From Terebella lapidaria (Eukaryota > Annelida > Polychaeta > Terebellida > Terebellidae), in NCBI GenBank assembly GCA_949152475.1, contig OX424561.1, positions 1,860,001 to 1,924,000 on the forward strand: a stretch of DNA of 64,000 nt. Reading direction: 5' to 3'. The notes beneath the pieces were generated by a model, which saw only the letters and a list, made by a program, of their open reading frames with translations, had not been told where the DNA came from and searched no databases. This document shows positions 23,101-39,138 of this stretch, piece after piece. The position numbers and the translations under genes are program-made. How positions within the stretch are numbered: position 1 is the first letter of the stretch; each line of letters begins with the position of its first letter.

Positions 23101-23195
23101 CTGACCGTGACCTTATTTTCAAGGCCACAGGACAAAATACATGGAGCTATTATATATTGTCTGGTAACCTATCTTAGCCCTTGGGCTAATTTCAT
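20122..23195 (+). mobile_element. Helentron-like (HINE) element, copy B, with internal satellite and nested insertion
   Basis: Begins AGGTTACCG, ends CTGGTAACCT then the hairpin TTAGCCCTTGGGCTAA (23174-23189). The core carries about eight repeats of a roughly 134-bp unit (20830-21205 and 22532-23130), recognisable by GACCTTGAATTTGACC and AAATGATATATGCTGAATAT. The array is split by a TIR element at 21212-22525. Subterminal inverted repeats, a 3' hairpin and a core of tandem repeats are features described for Helentron-derived non-autonomous elements. Confidence 0.62.
21212..22525. mobile_element. hAT-like TIR element nested in the satellite of HINE copy B
   Basis: Ends are CATAGGCGGATCCAGG and, inverted, CAGAGGCGGATCCAGG (15 of 16 identical), flanked by a direct repeat ATTTGA (21206-21211 and 22526-22531). 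The CAGNGG start is typical of hAT-like elements, although those usually make 8-bp duplications. The interior has many long G or C runs and further GGCAGATCCAGGGGG-type words, so older elements may be nested inside. No transposase was seen. Confidence 0.7.
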
Positions 23196-23319
23196 TCTTC
23201 AAATTATTCTCCAAAAATCCAGTAATTTATACATAACCCAGCTCAGGATGGAGGGTGGGAGGTGGCTCTGTGGCAAAAAGGTTAAGAACGCAACACACAG
23301 TCTAAGTTTTGTTGAATAA

Positions 23320-23325
23320 TTTATT
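23320..23325 (-). terminator. NEPRO: NEPRO polyadenylation signal
   Basis: AATAAA on the minus strand about 165 bp after the NEPRO stop; a second AATAAA lies at 23338-23343. The site falls just downstream of the end of HINE copy B. Confidence 0.6.
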
Positions 23326-23487
23326 GTGAACCACTTGTTTATTCCTGCTTAAAGAAACATACACTGCACCCTTTACGGTGTGAAATCACTGCAGGATGGG
23401 ACACTTTCATGCTAGACTTCAGGATGGGACACTTTCATATAATACTATCACACAAACATTCTGGAACAGTTCATCCCGACAGGTCCG

Positions 23488-26400
23488 TCACCTTGTCCCA
23501 GCTTTGAGTACTTTAGTGATGACTCGCCTGACCCCAGACAATTGGTCCTCCCCGGGGGTCCGTCCCAGTTTACCCGTCCCTGTTGTGTACTGCTGAATTA
23601 CTCTGGCCAGTCGAGCTGCGCCTGCCTCAGGCAACTTATACATCTGTCCGCCGACACGGTACACATTCCCTGACTTAACTAGGTCCTTCATGAACCGGCG
23701 TAACTGATGGGGGGTGGTGACTGTGTCGTCCACATACCTCCGGACAGAAGAATCTTCAATACTGACAATTTGTCTTTTCTTTACGCTAGTCTGTTCTTTA
23801 GCTTTTGCACCTGGTTTAACTGATTGCATTTCAACACCATCATCAATTTTAAGACTGTGATTGTGTTGTGTTTTTGATTGCACTTTCTTGATGAATCTCA
23901 CAAGGGATTTCTGGACATCTCTGAATGTCCTGTCTTCACCTTCAGACAAACTTTTGACTGCTTTCTTCAATCTAGCAAAGCCTTTTATCCCATGTGTCTG
24001 AGCTGACATCTTGAGATCAAATTGTTGCATCACAACCAGAAGATCTTTACCAGTTTTGCATGACTGAACTATGTCACTCATATTCATGACTTCTGGCTTA
24101 ACTGTTCCCTGTGCAGATTTTTTCTTCTTTTTCAGTCTTCCTTTTTTGCCTGGTCTTTCTGTCGTATTTTTGTCCTTGTTCTTTTTAGTGCTGTTATTTT
24201 TCTTGCTCTGATCCGTTCCTTCCAATTCCTCTGTATCTGCTTGCTGGGTGACTTTCTTCCTTGACAACGCTTCTCCTACATCCTCTGTATCTGGTTGCTG
24301 GGTGACTTTCTTCCTTGACAACGCCTCTCCTACATCTCCTGTGTCTGGTTGCAGGTTGACTTTCTTCCTTGACAACGCCTCCCCTACATCTTCTGTATCT
24401 GGTTGCCGGGTGACTTTCTTCCTTGACAACGCCTCTCTTACATCTTCTGTGTCTGGTTGCCGGGTAACTTTCTTCCTTGACAATGCCTCTCCTACATCTT
24501 CTGTATCTGGTTGCCGGGTGACTTTCTTCCTTGACAACGCCTCCCCTACATCCTCCGTGTCTAGTTGCCGGGTGACTTTCTTCCTTGACAATGCCTCTCC
24601 TACATCTTCTGTATCTGGTTGCCGGGTGACTTTCTTCCTTGACAACGCCTCCCCTACATCCTCCATGTCTGGTTGCCGGGTGACTTTCTTCCTTGACAAT
24701 GCCTCTCCTACATCTTCTGTGTCTGGTTGCCGGGTGACTTTCTTCCCTGACAATGCCTCTCCTACATCCTCTGTATCTGGTTGCCGGGTGACTCTCTTCC
24801 TGGACAACGCCTCTCCTACATCATCTGTGTCTGGTTGCCGGGTAACTTTCTTCCTTGACAATGCCTCTCCTACATCCTCTGTGTCTGGTTGCTGGGTAAC
24901 TTTCCTCCTTGACAACGCCTCTCCTACATCCTCTGTACCTGATTGCCGGGTGACTTTCTTCCTTGACAACGCCTCTCCTACATCCTCTGTGTCTGGTTGC
25001 TGGGTGACTTTCATCCCTAGCAATGCCTCTCCCTCTGTGCCTGTTGCCTCTGTTCCTTCTTGTTGCCACAAATACTGAGCTGTCTCCATGTCGGTGTCCA
25101 AAGCGTCCCCCTTGTTCTCACTCAGCTGAAGCAGGTCCTCAGAATCCATGTCATTGGTGGAGAACCGCGACAGTAATTCAGTCAGCTGCTCTTTCCTGCA
25201 AACAATAACACTATTACCGTATTTATTTGCATGCGCTTATATATGAAATATTGCATTTTTTTATCATTTACTTGTTTTATCTTCCCGCTTATTAGCGCAT
25301 ATGCTTATTCTCGATTATAGGCGAACCAAATTGGTTTTGGTATAAGCAAACCTGATTCAATTTCAGATTAGAAACACTGCATTTTGGTCTTAATTGTATA
25401 TAAAATAGTTGAACCATCATATTGATAATATTTTCAACATTTATTTCAAAATTTAATAACATTCAAAAATTTATTTCAACGCTTGATGCACTAGTGATGC
25501 AAATGCAAGGTCTATCTGTTGCTGTTTTGAATAATGCTTCGTTTGCAGTGGATTTCTGACATTCCCATAAAAATACAATTTTCCCGAATATAAGCATATG
25601 CGCAGCTGCTTATACTCGAGTATAAGCGCATATTCGCATATACCGGTAAGCACAAGCGTCTAAAAGCTCATAAAAAAGGTATCATGAACCTGATTTAATG
25701 ACCAGAATTATGTGAATCACGAAAGAACTTGTCTCGAGACATTAACCTGTGCTGACTGTGAACTGTTTCCGTGCTGCTGTAACCTTGTTCCTGAAGCCAT
25801 GACAACAAATCCTCTGGTAACTCTGCCCCTTCCGGCAACTGTGTACAGCAAATAGCCAAAATATAACTTCCTTCAAACATTGACTGCACAAACGTCTAGG
25901 TACATAACTGTTGTCATGACAACTCACCCATGACACTGGTGATGGTTTGAGTTGTGCTGCCATCTGGTGCAGGCTCTGGTAAAGGATGCAAAGTCTGCGG
26001 ACTGTGCTCAATGACAGCTGTCTGTTGGGATAAACAGTATGAACACTCAATTGATCCACAACAAAATTTTCCTCATCAGAATTCAGCTTTTTCAAGTAGT
26101 CACTGCTGACATTGATATACATGTATTGGCCTCTCCCTAGCCTTCAGTCGAAGCTGTACAGACCTGATTCGGCTGACAAGTGCGGAGAGGACGAGCATAT
26201 TGGGAATGTAGGAGCCCTGATTCAGCACCTCCTGGCTGTGTCTGCTCAAAAGTCAAGGCTTTGTAATCAGTGAACAACTAATCACCCGATCCACATGTGG
26301 ATCACCGATAGCAAGTCGGAACATGTAATAAGGAGTCTACACACACAAGGTCCGCCGAGTGTACCATGTCAGTATACAGTCAACATTATGGAGTGTCTAA

Positions 26401-28291
26401 AAATATTAGTGAAAAAAATATTGTTAAACAAATCATGTTGTTTGTGAACAAGGATAACCATAGGCTTGTAAACAGTAGTTGATGGTTTGTTGTTTGTGAA
26501 CAAGGATACCCATAGGCTTGTATACAGTAGTTGATGGATTGTCCATAGAGAGCGGTTACTCCCACAAGTTTGGTCTCTATAAATTCCACTGACTGTCGGC
26601 TCGGCAGATACACGTTCCCATCCACCTCACGTTCTCTGCATTTCATGGGAGTGTCGATACATGTATACTAAGTCCTTACAACCCAGTCATTCTTTGGTAA
26701 GTATTGGAAGTTTTATTATTCAAAACAATAATTTTCACATTTGAGAAATGTTTACCTTGACAGCCCAGCAACAAGTGTGATGAGAAGTGATGGAATATTC
26801 AGATCTTCGATGATACAAAGACATCTGTTTATCTGCATGTCCAAAAAACAAGTAAGTATGATAATCACTCAATAATAATACTAAACAACTAGACGCTTCC
26901 GGTCGCCTACGACCGCTTGGGTGTATCCCCATTTCGACATGTTCGATAAAATAACGAAATTACAGCCAGATAAAAGTTTTCACCCAAAGTTATACTTCAA
27001 CTCAGAATATTTGACAAACTTGGTTCCAAGTTGAAATTCAAGCAAAAGTTGACAAAAACTGCATTTCAAGATGACTAAATTGGAGCCAGATCGAACTTTT
27101 CACCATAAGTTATATTTCAACTCATACTATATGCCAAACTTGGTTCCAAGTTGAAATTCAAAGTAAAAGTTGACCAAAACTACATTCCAAGATGACGAAA
27201 TAGGAGCCAGATCAAACTTTTCACCATAATTAAATTTTAATTCATAATAATTATGTGCCAAACTTGGTTTCGAGCTGAAATTCAAGTAAAAGTTTACCAA
27301 AACTGCATTTCACGATGACGAAATTGGAGCCAGATCAATTTTTTCACCATAAATTATATTTTAATTCATAATATGTGCCAAACTTGGTTTCAAGTTGAAA
27401 TTCAAAGTAAAAATTGACTTTAATGGTAAAAATAATGTTAACTTATCCGGTTACACCCATGAAATCTCTACTGGACAAAACTTTTAAATTGTTGAGCTCA
27501 ATAATAAATGTTTCTTGTCTTAACTATTTTTCTTGAGGTCATTAATAGACTTAACTAGTAAAAATGATGTTAACTTATTCGTTTACAGCCATGAAATCTC
27601 TACTGCACAGAAGCTTTACCTTGTTGAGCCCAATAATAAATGTTTCTTGTCTTAACTATTTTTATTGTGGTCAATAATAGACTTAACTAGTGAAAATAAT
27701 GTTAACTTATTTGGTTACACCTGTGAAATCTCTACTGGACAAAACCTTTACCTTGTTGAGCTCAATAATAAATGTTTCTCATCTTAACTATTTTTATTGT
27801 GGTCAATAATAGACTTAACTAGTAAAACCAATGTTAACTTATTCAGTAATATTGTTCTGTTTTCACCAAAAACATCAGTTTTGTATTCTGAACAAGAATC
27901 CAGTGCAATTTGCTTTCATAGTACAGGTTATTGGAGTGTTCACACATGTCAAAGTAGGCATTTTAATTGTTGTAATAAGTTAACCTCTCAAACTTATTAA
28001 TATTTATTCGATCATTCTGAAAAACAATAGGTTTCGTGTGATGGTCTTTCTCATTGAGCCTGTGCGATTTCATCATCATTCATCGAAAACTCCCACCCGT
28101 AGAGCGTTCACAACCCATGTGTGTTAAACAGATTAATTTGAGCACAAAATGTTACGCCAATCGGCTATTTTGGTTGCTATGGCAACCAAAATCGATAGGT
28201 GTTGAGATCTCACCATAAGTCATGTCCATATAAAATATTATCAAAATCGGTTCAGATTTGTAAGCTGTAGCGCGTTCACAAGAAAGTGTCT

Positions 28292-28325
<34 letters not shown>

Positions 28326-28768
28326 CGGCGCGACGATCGTAAATCCATAGTATCCGCCGAACTTTGTTCGGGGGATACAATTAGTGTATTTTGTGCTTAT
28401 CTTGAAAATAAATATATATAGCATCATTGCAGTATGGTACAAACCTTTTTCAAAACCTTTAGGATTTTCGTTGAGCGGAAACAGTTGTTGAATCTGTAGA
28501 TCATTCTCTGTAACACATATTTTTCAGCCGCCCACAAACCATCACATCTTTTGAGATCAAGAGCGAGCTGCAAGTTTTTCTCCACATCTTGTAATTCTGC
28601 TGTGAAACAAAACAAATATCTCCACAAAGAAGTTTTAAAGAAGTTTTAACCCATGCCCTGGAATGAATATTCTTGCTGACCTGTAGGTAGCTCTTGTCTT
28701 GTAAACGGCAGTGTCACCGCAGGCGGAGGCAGCAGTTCTTTTGTGTTCCACAGCTGATGGTCCATCAT
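23488..28768 (-). CDS. NEPRO: Nucleolus and neural progenitor protein (NEPRO), with 18-residue tandem repeat
   Basis: Eight coding exons on the minus strand, phases consistent: 28768-28681, 28599-28445, 26832-26756, 26635-26560, 26231-26164, 26021-25928, 25838-25747, 25195-23488; 785 aa. Order and spacing of motifs fit NEPRO as I recall it: an N-terminal LW..PP segment, AAEKYVLQRMIYRFNNCF, CLCIIEDLN, YLPSRQSVEFIETKLVG, YIPNMLVLSALVSRI, VRRLCILYQSL, then a C-terminal SCKTGKDLLVVMQQFDL block. Vertebrate NEPRO is nucleolar, acts in pre-rRNA processing and binds RNase MRP; it is about 570 aa. The excess length is the repeat at residues 280-531. The protein is lysine-rich after the repeat (SKKNNSTKKNKDKN, KKGRLKKKKK), suiting a nucleolar location. 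An exon between 26560 and 26231 could be missing. Confidence 0.82.
24253..25008 (-). repeat. NEPRO: Coding minisatellite in NEPRO: 14 copies of an 18-residue unit
   Basis: The 54-bp unit encodes VTRQPDTEDVGEALSRKK with few changes per copy; a fifteenth partial copy (VTQQADTEE) follows and a decayed one precedes. Several neighbouring units pair into 108-bp dimers that are almost identical, so the array has grown recently by unequal exchange. Each unit alternates an acidic DTED core with a basic SRKK end and a TxQ threonine, giving a regular charge pattern. Because 54 is divisible by three, the opposite strand is also open for 276 codons, which is an artefact. Confidence 0.96.
25215..25648. mobile_element. 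TIR element in NEPRO intron 7
   Basis: The ends are inverted: TACCGTATTTATTTGCATG at 25215 and the complement of TTACCGGTATATGCGAATA at 25648, with GCGCTTATA words mirrored inside. The 434-bp body has no gene. This ACCGTATTTAT...GCGCTTAT type of terminus is common in invertebrate MITE-like elements. Confidence 0.6.
26436..26541. repeat. 52-bp tandem duplication in NEPRO intron 4
   Basis: Two head-to-tail copies of a unit containing GTGAACAAGGATA and AGTAGTTGATGG, differing at about four bases. It lies just past the exon ending at 26560 and keeps an open frame with that exon, so the true exon end here is less certain. Confidence 0.75.
26889..28375 (-). mobile_element. Non-autonomous Helitron in NEPRO intron 2
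   Basis: Read on the minus strand it begins TCCCCCGAAC directly after an A and ends with the hairpin CGGTCGTAGGCGACCG, 11 nt, CTAG, then a T: the A|T target, TC start, 3' hairpin and CTRR end that define canonical Helitrons. It contains a short (GCGGAC)n run (28293-28325), an array of a 132-bp unit (27425-27850, about three copies) and one of a 122-bp unit (26945-27420, about four copies). No Rep/helicase coding sequence fits in 1.49 kb. Confidence 0.78.
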
Positions 28769-28799
28769 AATGTTGTCTGTAATACAAATGTAAGCATCA

Positions 28800-31700
28800 G
28801 CGAGTCTCAAAAAAAAGTTCCGAACAAGTCAAAAGTATATGTACATGTTGATGATGCTTGCATTAGAAACTTCCAGAAACAGCAAAATTGTCTTCATTTG
28901 TCTCTCTCACTATAATTGAACATGCCTGTTTTACCTATCATGGATTCATATAGCCAATAGTAGGCATAGCACACAACTTACGGCGTAGTTCCTATTGTTC
29001 ATAAAGGTACTCGCTTATAATTTGTTTTCAAAGACTAAAGTATCCTGGATACAATAGATATTGTGTGTAGTTGTTAGAAAATGAACAGCAAACAACTGCT
29101 GAAATATTCTGTGTGAAATTTTCAAACTTATTTGTGGTAAAATGTGAACAGACCGATCCGTTAATCGAGAGAGTTTAAACACGTTGTCAATAGATTTCCA
29201 GCAGCCATCGCCAAAACCATGCATGCACAAAACCATGTCTCAAGCAACCCGAGTACATTTTTGAGCAGCTGGCTCTTCGCCGTCAGTCGACTGCCTAAGC
29301 CAATATATACCCACCAAATCTGTCAATCATTGAGTAGCGGATTACCATTCAATAAACCTCAGGATTATTAGCAGGAAAATCAGCATGATGGCAATATTGA
29401 TAGTGAGACTGTCATCAGATTTTTCATATATTTCATAAAATATGTCAGCAAGGCCAGAGGGATAAAGTGAAAACTCCATTTTGCCTTGAATACAGCCTCG
29501 AGGATCTGGAACCCAAAAAAAAATATGTAAATGTTCCTATTATCGCCCACAAATAAACACTCGCATACGAGGTAGGTCTACGTTTTGTTTGGTTTTATCC
29601 AACTTACGGATAACATTTACACATAGGTCCTACTATTTCAAAGATAAACACAGATACAACGACACGCCTTCAACATCCAAGGAATCAAATCAGCAAACGC
29701 AAATGTTCACTATGCGCCACCATGTGTGTTGTAGTTCGAGTTCAAACCTTTTACAATTAATTTACAACGAATCCGAGTAGAAGGGCATATTATGGTAATT
29801 GAATTGGCCATTCAACTCAATGTTAAATCGTCTGATTTGGGTGGTCCATAGCACCTTTCTAAAAAATAAATCCCAGCCTAACCACTATGCTAGTTTTATC
29901 AGTTGATAAGCATGAATATATTTGGATTTTTTGCTATCATCATGTCAAAGCAGTGCATTCCTTCAGATAAATACGCATTCGTCCGGAAATCTGGCATAAA
30001 AAAATATATGAGGTGATGTTTTACAACAGTTTGAACTTTCCCTTTAAATTGCCTAAGTGAGGTGAACGCTCGCTGATTGACTGAGCGAGTTACCGTAATG
30101 TGCCCAGAAGGGCATAGCCCTATGGTTTTTTTTGGTAGAATATACAGTTGAAATTGAATAGCTTTGAATGTCTTTTGAGTGTCTTATTCTGGAACACGAA
30201 CTTCAACTAGAAGTCGTGACATCTAATGGAATCGTATACACGCTAAAATATAAGTATTTTTTCAGGCCGTTTCAGAATACCTTTTTTTCTGAATATCATT
30301 ATATCAATAGATGATATTTTAGAAATTGTGTTTTAGGATATTAATATGATATTCTGGCTTCAGACGTGAACACACCAATCTACTAATTCAATACACAGAG
30401 AAAAAAGAAAACGCACAATTAGTGAAACTATCTGGACCTGCAGATTAACTGCATGTATAATCTACTGAGGCACCATACCCAGTAATCAAATTTTCCTAGA
30501 ATCAAAGTGATAATAATATTTATTTCTAGACATACATGGATACATGAATACACGGTATAAATGCACATCACAAAAGAGTAAAAAAAAGTGCACAGATGTA
30601 CAGTAAATAAATTAACTATTAAAGGAGATTATATTAAACAACATATACCTTCATGATCGTATCATGCAATGTTCATGAATCAAAAATGTATGTGTCTCTT
30701 ATATTGCAGCTTGTGTCATGTATATATGTGATATTGATAGTCCTTTATCACTGACTGAACACAAAGCCAAGACTGTGATTGGCCAATCACACCGGTGATA
30801 TAAACCCGTATCATGAATATCTAGTTTAGCACGCGCCACCTTCGATACGAGTTCCTGTATCCCTTTTGAGTTTTCAGTCATTGATGAATTCGTTACCCCA
30901 TGTCTGTTCACCGAATACGGAATTATACACGTCTAGCTGTCCGTATCCCATGAGGACGAAGTGGGATACGGACAGCTAGACGTAGATATAATTCCGTATT
31001 CCGCGAACATTACAAACATGGGATAACTAATAGTATCACGAATGTTGCAATGTGTACAATGGTATGATACACATTAACATTTTTGGTGCAGCCTTTTTCT
31101 ATTGAATAACTGTGTGTGTGCTTCAATCCCGAAATTTTGGAATATGTCATACCACCAGAGCATCATGTTGTTCCTCCAGACAGACAAATAATTCCGTGTC
31201 ATCAGAACGTGTCACAATGTAACGTTCATTTTTCTTGCGTATTCTTTTTCAGGTAAATGTTACAAAGTTGTTATTGTATATTCTAGATTTTTTTTGTATA
31301 TACCAGCAGGTATCGTCCAAATTCTGAAATACTTTGGTGCAATTGCTCCTTTTGCATCACAAATACTCCATATGAATACATTTTAACCCAAATAAATATG
31401 TTGCATCAACCATTATGTATCAACTGGCCTCAATACATAATACAAGTTATTTTCTCATTCTGTATGCACACATAGGTGGTGTTATGATGGCCAGTTTCCA
31501 GTTGTTAAATACACAGTGCATGTATGAATGTCTACACTATAGTACGCTAAAAATGTACTGTCTACAGTTCCCATGCTGCACTTAAATATTTATAGTATTT
31601 CCCTACTTTATATTCAGAGAATATTTTCAAGTTATTCTTCATATATTATTGATCACTGCATATTTGAATCAAATTTCACCGTTTCTGGTTAGCGGCATTC

Positions 31701-32100
31701 TACTTTTTGATAAAATGGTTGCTTGAATTCTTTGTCCTATTGTGTTTTCCCATATCTTATTGCTCTGTAATTATACATGTCTGGATTTTTTCTCTCAAAA
31801 TAAATTGGTCCGATTTACCCTATACAGAGCACAGAAGTGGCTTATATCACCATTCATTCATTATCATCGGCGTTCCATCTCTCCTCGATGATCAGAAATC
31901 CTCTCACGGGTTTCTGCTTAGCCATAAAATACAGCCGCCCAGTCAGAGCGTTTATCTGTTTATCGTCAAGATCACAGAGATTGCATTCAATCTAGTTTCT
32001 GCTATGATTCATTCATACCGCCATCGTGTTTTGTGGAAACGTCATGATATATTTCGTGATATTTATGTTTGATATACAACATCCCGAACATCACGTATTC
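28800..32100. other. Spacer between NEPRO and ZFPL1
   Basis: No protein gene is supported. The NEPRO coding start at 28768 follows a splice acceptor at 28777-28778, so a non-coding first exon should lie somewhere between 28800 and about 29500; I could not fix it. The rest is AT-rich. The only strong structure is the palindrome near 30887-31025. ORFs of 60-120 codons here show no splice or family support. Confidence 0.5.
30887..31025. repeat. Strong palindrome
   Basis: Arms 30912-30950 and 30962-31000 are inverted copies of 39 bp (one 3-4 bp insertion in the right arm), with GTCCGTATCCCA meeting its complement around an 11-nt loop TGAGGACGAAG. Weaker symmetry (CCCATGTxTGT) extends the palindrome to about 140 bp. 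It resembles the centre of a foldback transposon or a cruciform-forming site. Confidence 0.85.
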
Positions 32101-32354
32101 TCTCGTCTTTCTCTCGTTCCAGTGTAACAACTTTGTGCTGTTAGACGACAATTTACACGAATTGTCATTCACTTTACTTCACAATCATGCAAATATTGGG
32201 GAAATATTTTTGGAATGATCCTGTTGTCCAAGCGTTTTTCCTCGCTCCCGACAAAGACGTCTGCAAATTGACACCGGTGACAGGATTGGTCACATGACAG
32301 TTGTTTTGATAAACGAGATTTCACTCCATCTTTGCTGAAAATACGTGGCATTGA

Positions 32355-36623
<4,269 letters not shown>

Positions 36624-36841
36624 TCACCATGGCAACTGGACATTAGGGGAGGGGCAGAGATGTGTGTCTGGGAATCAGGCAAATGATGACTTTGAACAAA
36701 TTCCATTTTCAAAATGAGAACGAGTATGTCGTCGCTTTTCAAGTTTATGAATGTTTAGGATGAAGCAGTGCTATTGGAGTTTGTATGGCTGGATCAGATT
36801 GTATTATTCGTGTGTGTAAGACATTATATGTATAGTTAGTT

Positions 36842-38390
36842 AGGCCAAAACAGAAAAAAAAATGTGTGGTTCATGCAACCTGACAGACTCTAGCAAATTG
36901 GGACCGACCCTAACATTTTTTTCTTCAAAGTTGGAATTTTTTTTTATAAAATAACAACAACAAAAAAGATTTTTGATATTTTTTGCTTATAGGTAACAAG
37001 CAAGGTACCATTATATGGTTTTATTCCTGTTCATATAAAGACATTGTGGACATTTGGTGATAAAAAAGGTGTTCGCGTTAATTGGTAACTAATAACAGCG
37101 ACATGTAAAGGAGTATATTGAACCAGCATTGCAATCGCCTTCTGCAGCCGATGAATACCTTCGGCAATTTCCGTAATCGTGACGTCAGTTGAGGCAGAAT
37201 GTGCTTTGATGGCTCGCCGAAAACGTAAAATACGTAATTTGGTGGCCAGTTCAAAGACGGAAAATCACTTCAAAATGCATGCGATTCAACAGAAAACACG
37301 CAAAACCAGCAAATACTGGACATCTTGAAGTTCAACAAACCTCCGTTCTGGGTGAATAAATAGTACTGATTCTAAATATCAAGACAAGAAATGCCGCATT
37401 TCTGCCATGTCACCAATTCACTTGAATTGTCGAACATACATCAGGGAAATGAATATGCGACATGCAGTTTATCTTGCTGGCTACATGTATTTTCAGGTCT
37501 GCCTCAACTGACGTCACCAACCACGTGACCCAAACTAAAATCAGGATCAAATTTTTCGGCAATTTACAGAAAGAGTATCTATTTGGTTCGATATCTCGAA
37601 AACCATTGATTGTATTTGTAAAATTCGTTCGGATTTATTGAAAACTATTCACAATAGACTAAATGAAAAGCACTTTCATCGGCATGCTACTAGGTCTTTA
37701 AGCTGTACCATTTTACACAATGCAGTTTCCGTTGCTGTTTTCCGATGTGCGCCATCTGGCGAATGCTCTGCTTGCTATTATTACAATATGATGACCGCTG
37801 ACAGTCGAACGAAAATGAGGTTTATTCTTAGTTTTGCTCGTCAGTAGATTTTCCATGTACATGAGTGTGATTTTGTTAAGATTTATCATTGAAAACAAAT
37901 CACTGAAGTGGCAGTAGATCCCGTCACGCTAGAGTCTGCGTAGACGTCCATCAAAGCCTCGAGCATGACCTGTCAATCACGCGTGACAGACACTGACAGT
38001 GACATTGACAGGCGGTCAAGCCGATAATATGACTGATATTGGGACTGAGTTAGGATATCATGTAATTTTCCGACATGATTTATATGATGAAAAATTAAAT
38101 AAAGTTTGTACTCTTTCCATTTATAGTGTTATGGGAATGAAACTCAAATTTTATGGGAAAACGTTTTTGTTGCTCAAAAATATCTTTATTAACTACATGT
38201 ATACTACAATACAGAAACGTATTTAGATATATAATGTCACTTGATTTCCATGAAATGCAGATGGGGCTCTATGCAAATTGATCCAGCGCCGATATAATAC
38301 CAGTTTACATCAAAATGTGAAAACCTACCTACCGACCCTAGAATTTGGGTTGTCAGATGTTGCCTGAACCACACATATTTTTTTTGGCCT
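36842..38390. mobile_element. TIR element downstream of the ZFPL1 stop
   Basis: Inverted ends of about 80 bp: both start AGGCCAAAA, then share ATGTGTGGTTCA, GCAAC and GACCGACCCTA / TAGGGTCGGT. The interior (36930-38330) includes paired words such as ACGTCAGTTGAGGCAGA near 37182 and its complement TCTGCCTCAACTGACGTCA near 37500, indicating a second nested inverted repeat. No transposase ORF is seen. Confidence 0.78.
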
Positions 38391-39132
38391 TATCATCAAT
38401 TCATTGAAGCATTATGACCAAGTCGCTGAAGTGATTGAGAGTTCCAAACGTCATTCACAGACAGTGGTGTGTGGTTTTCTACCAGAGGTGCTGACATTAA
38501 CCAATTACAAATTAACTTTTGTACTTAATTAAATAGAGGTATTGCTGTGTTAATAATGACCACAATTAAAATGGGTTGAAGGAGTGAAGAAATGTTGTTG
38601 TGAGGGGTGAATATAAATGATAGTAAACAGATTTCTATATAACTGATCCAGAGATCCCGAAAACAGTCTGATCATTCATATATTTTGTGATAATTTGAAT
38701 GGTCAGCATCCAAGATTCTGAGTCCAGTTTTCTGCAGAGAGGTCAATCAAACTGACTCGGCACAGCCTGTCTCTGTGCTGTTTGTGGGTTGTAACTGTGT
38801 CACTATTGAAATGACTGTATCACTGTATAAGTTATAGTAAATGATGGTGTTATGTATGATTCGACCTTCACTGAAGCCCCTTGGGCATTGTAATACTATT
38901 GGTACATTGTTTGTCAACATGGTTTTGGAGATAATATCCATGTCGCTCTATGTCGCATCCTGAGAAGGTGAGACCATGAGTGGCGTTTGTGCGATGTGAG
39001 GAGCGTGTTTGTTGTTAGAGCGTGTTTGATGAGACCGTGTGTGATATTCATGTGGAATGTAAGGTGCTTTCCATCATCCTGTGTATGTTCTTCTATTTCT
39101 CTAGGTTATGTTAATGTGTAAATTGTGTAAAT

Positions 39133-39138
39133 AATAAA
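39133..39138 (+). terminator. ZFPL1: Probable ZFPL1 polyadenylation signal
   Basis: AATAAA in a TGTAAATAATAAAATTTGAC context typical of a transcript end. If used, the 3' UTR would run from 36624 with a 1.55-kb mobile element inserted in it; without the element it would be about 0.97 kb. A closer, weaker signal could be used instead. Confidence 0.4.

Noticed and set aside
23255..23290. tRNA-derived SINE (GTGGCTCTGTGGCAAAAAGG resembles an A-box)
   Set aside because: No B-box at the right distance and no SINE tail; the segment sits in the NEPRO 3' flank.
24248..25078. 276-codon open frame on the plus strand opposite NEPRO exon 8
   Set aside because: It exists because the 54-bp repeat is a multiple of three and has no stop in that antisense frame. 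The minus frame continues into unique, splice-linked NEPRO sequence; the plus frame does not.
30940..30975. Hammerhead ribozyme in the palindrome (TGAGGACGAAG looks like the stem II end and GAA of the core)
   Set aside because: The CUGANGA core is absent on either strand and the GAAA is only GAAG; the symmetry is that of a simple foldback.
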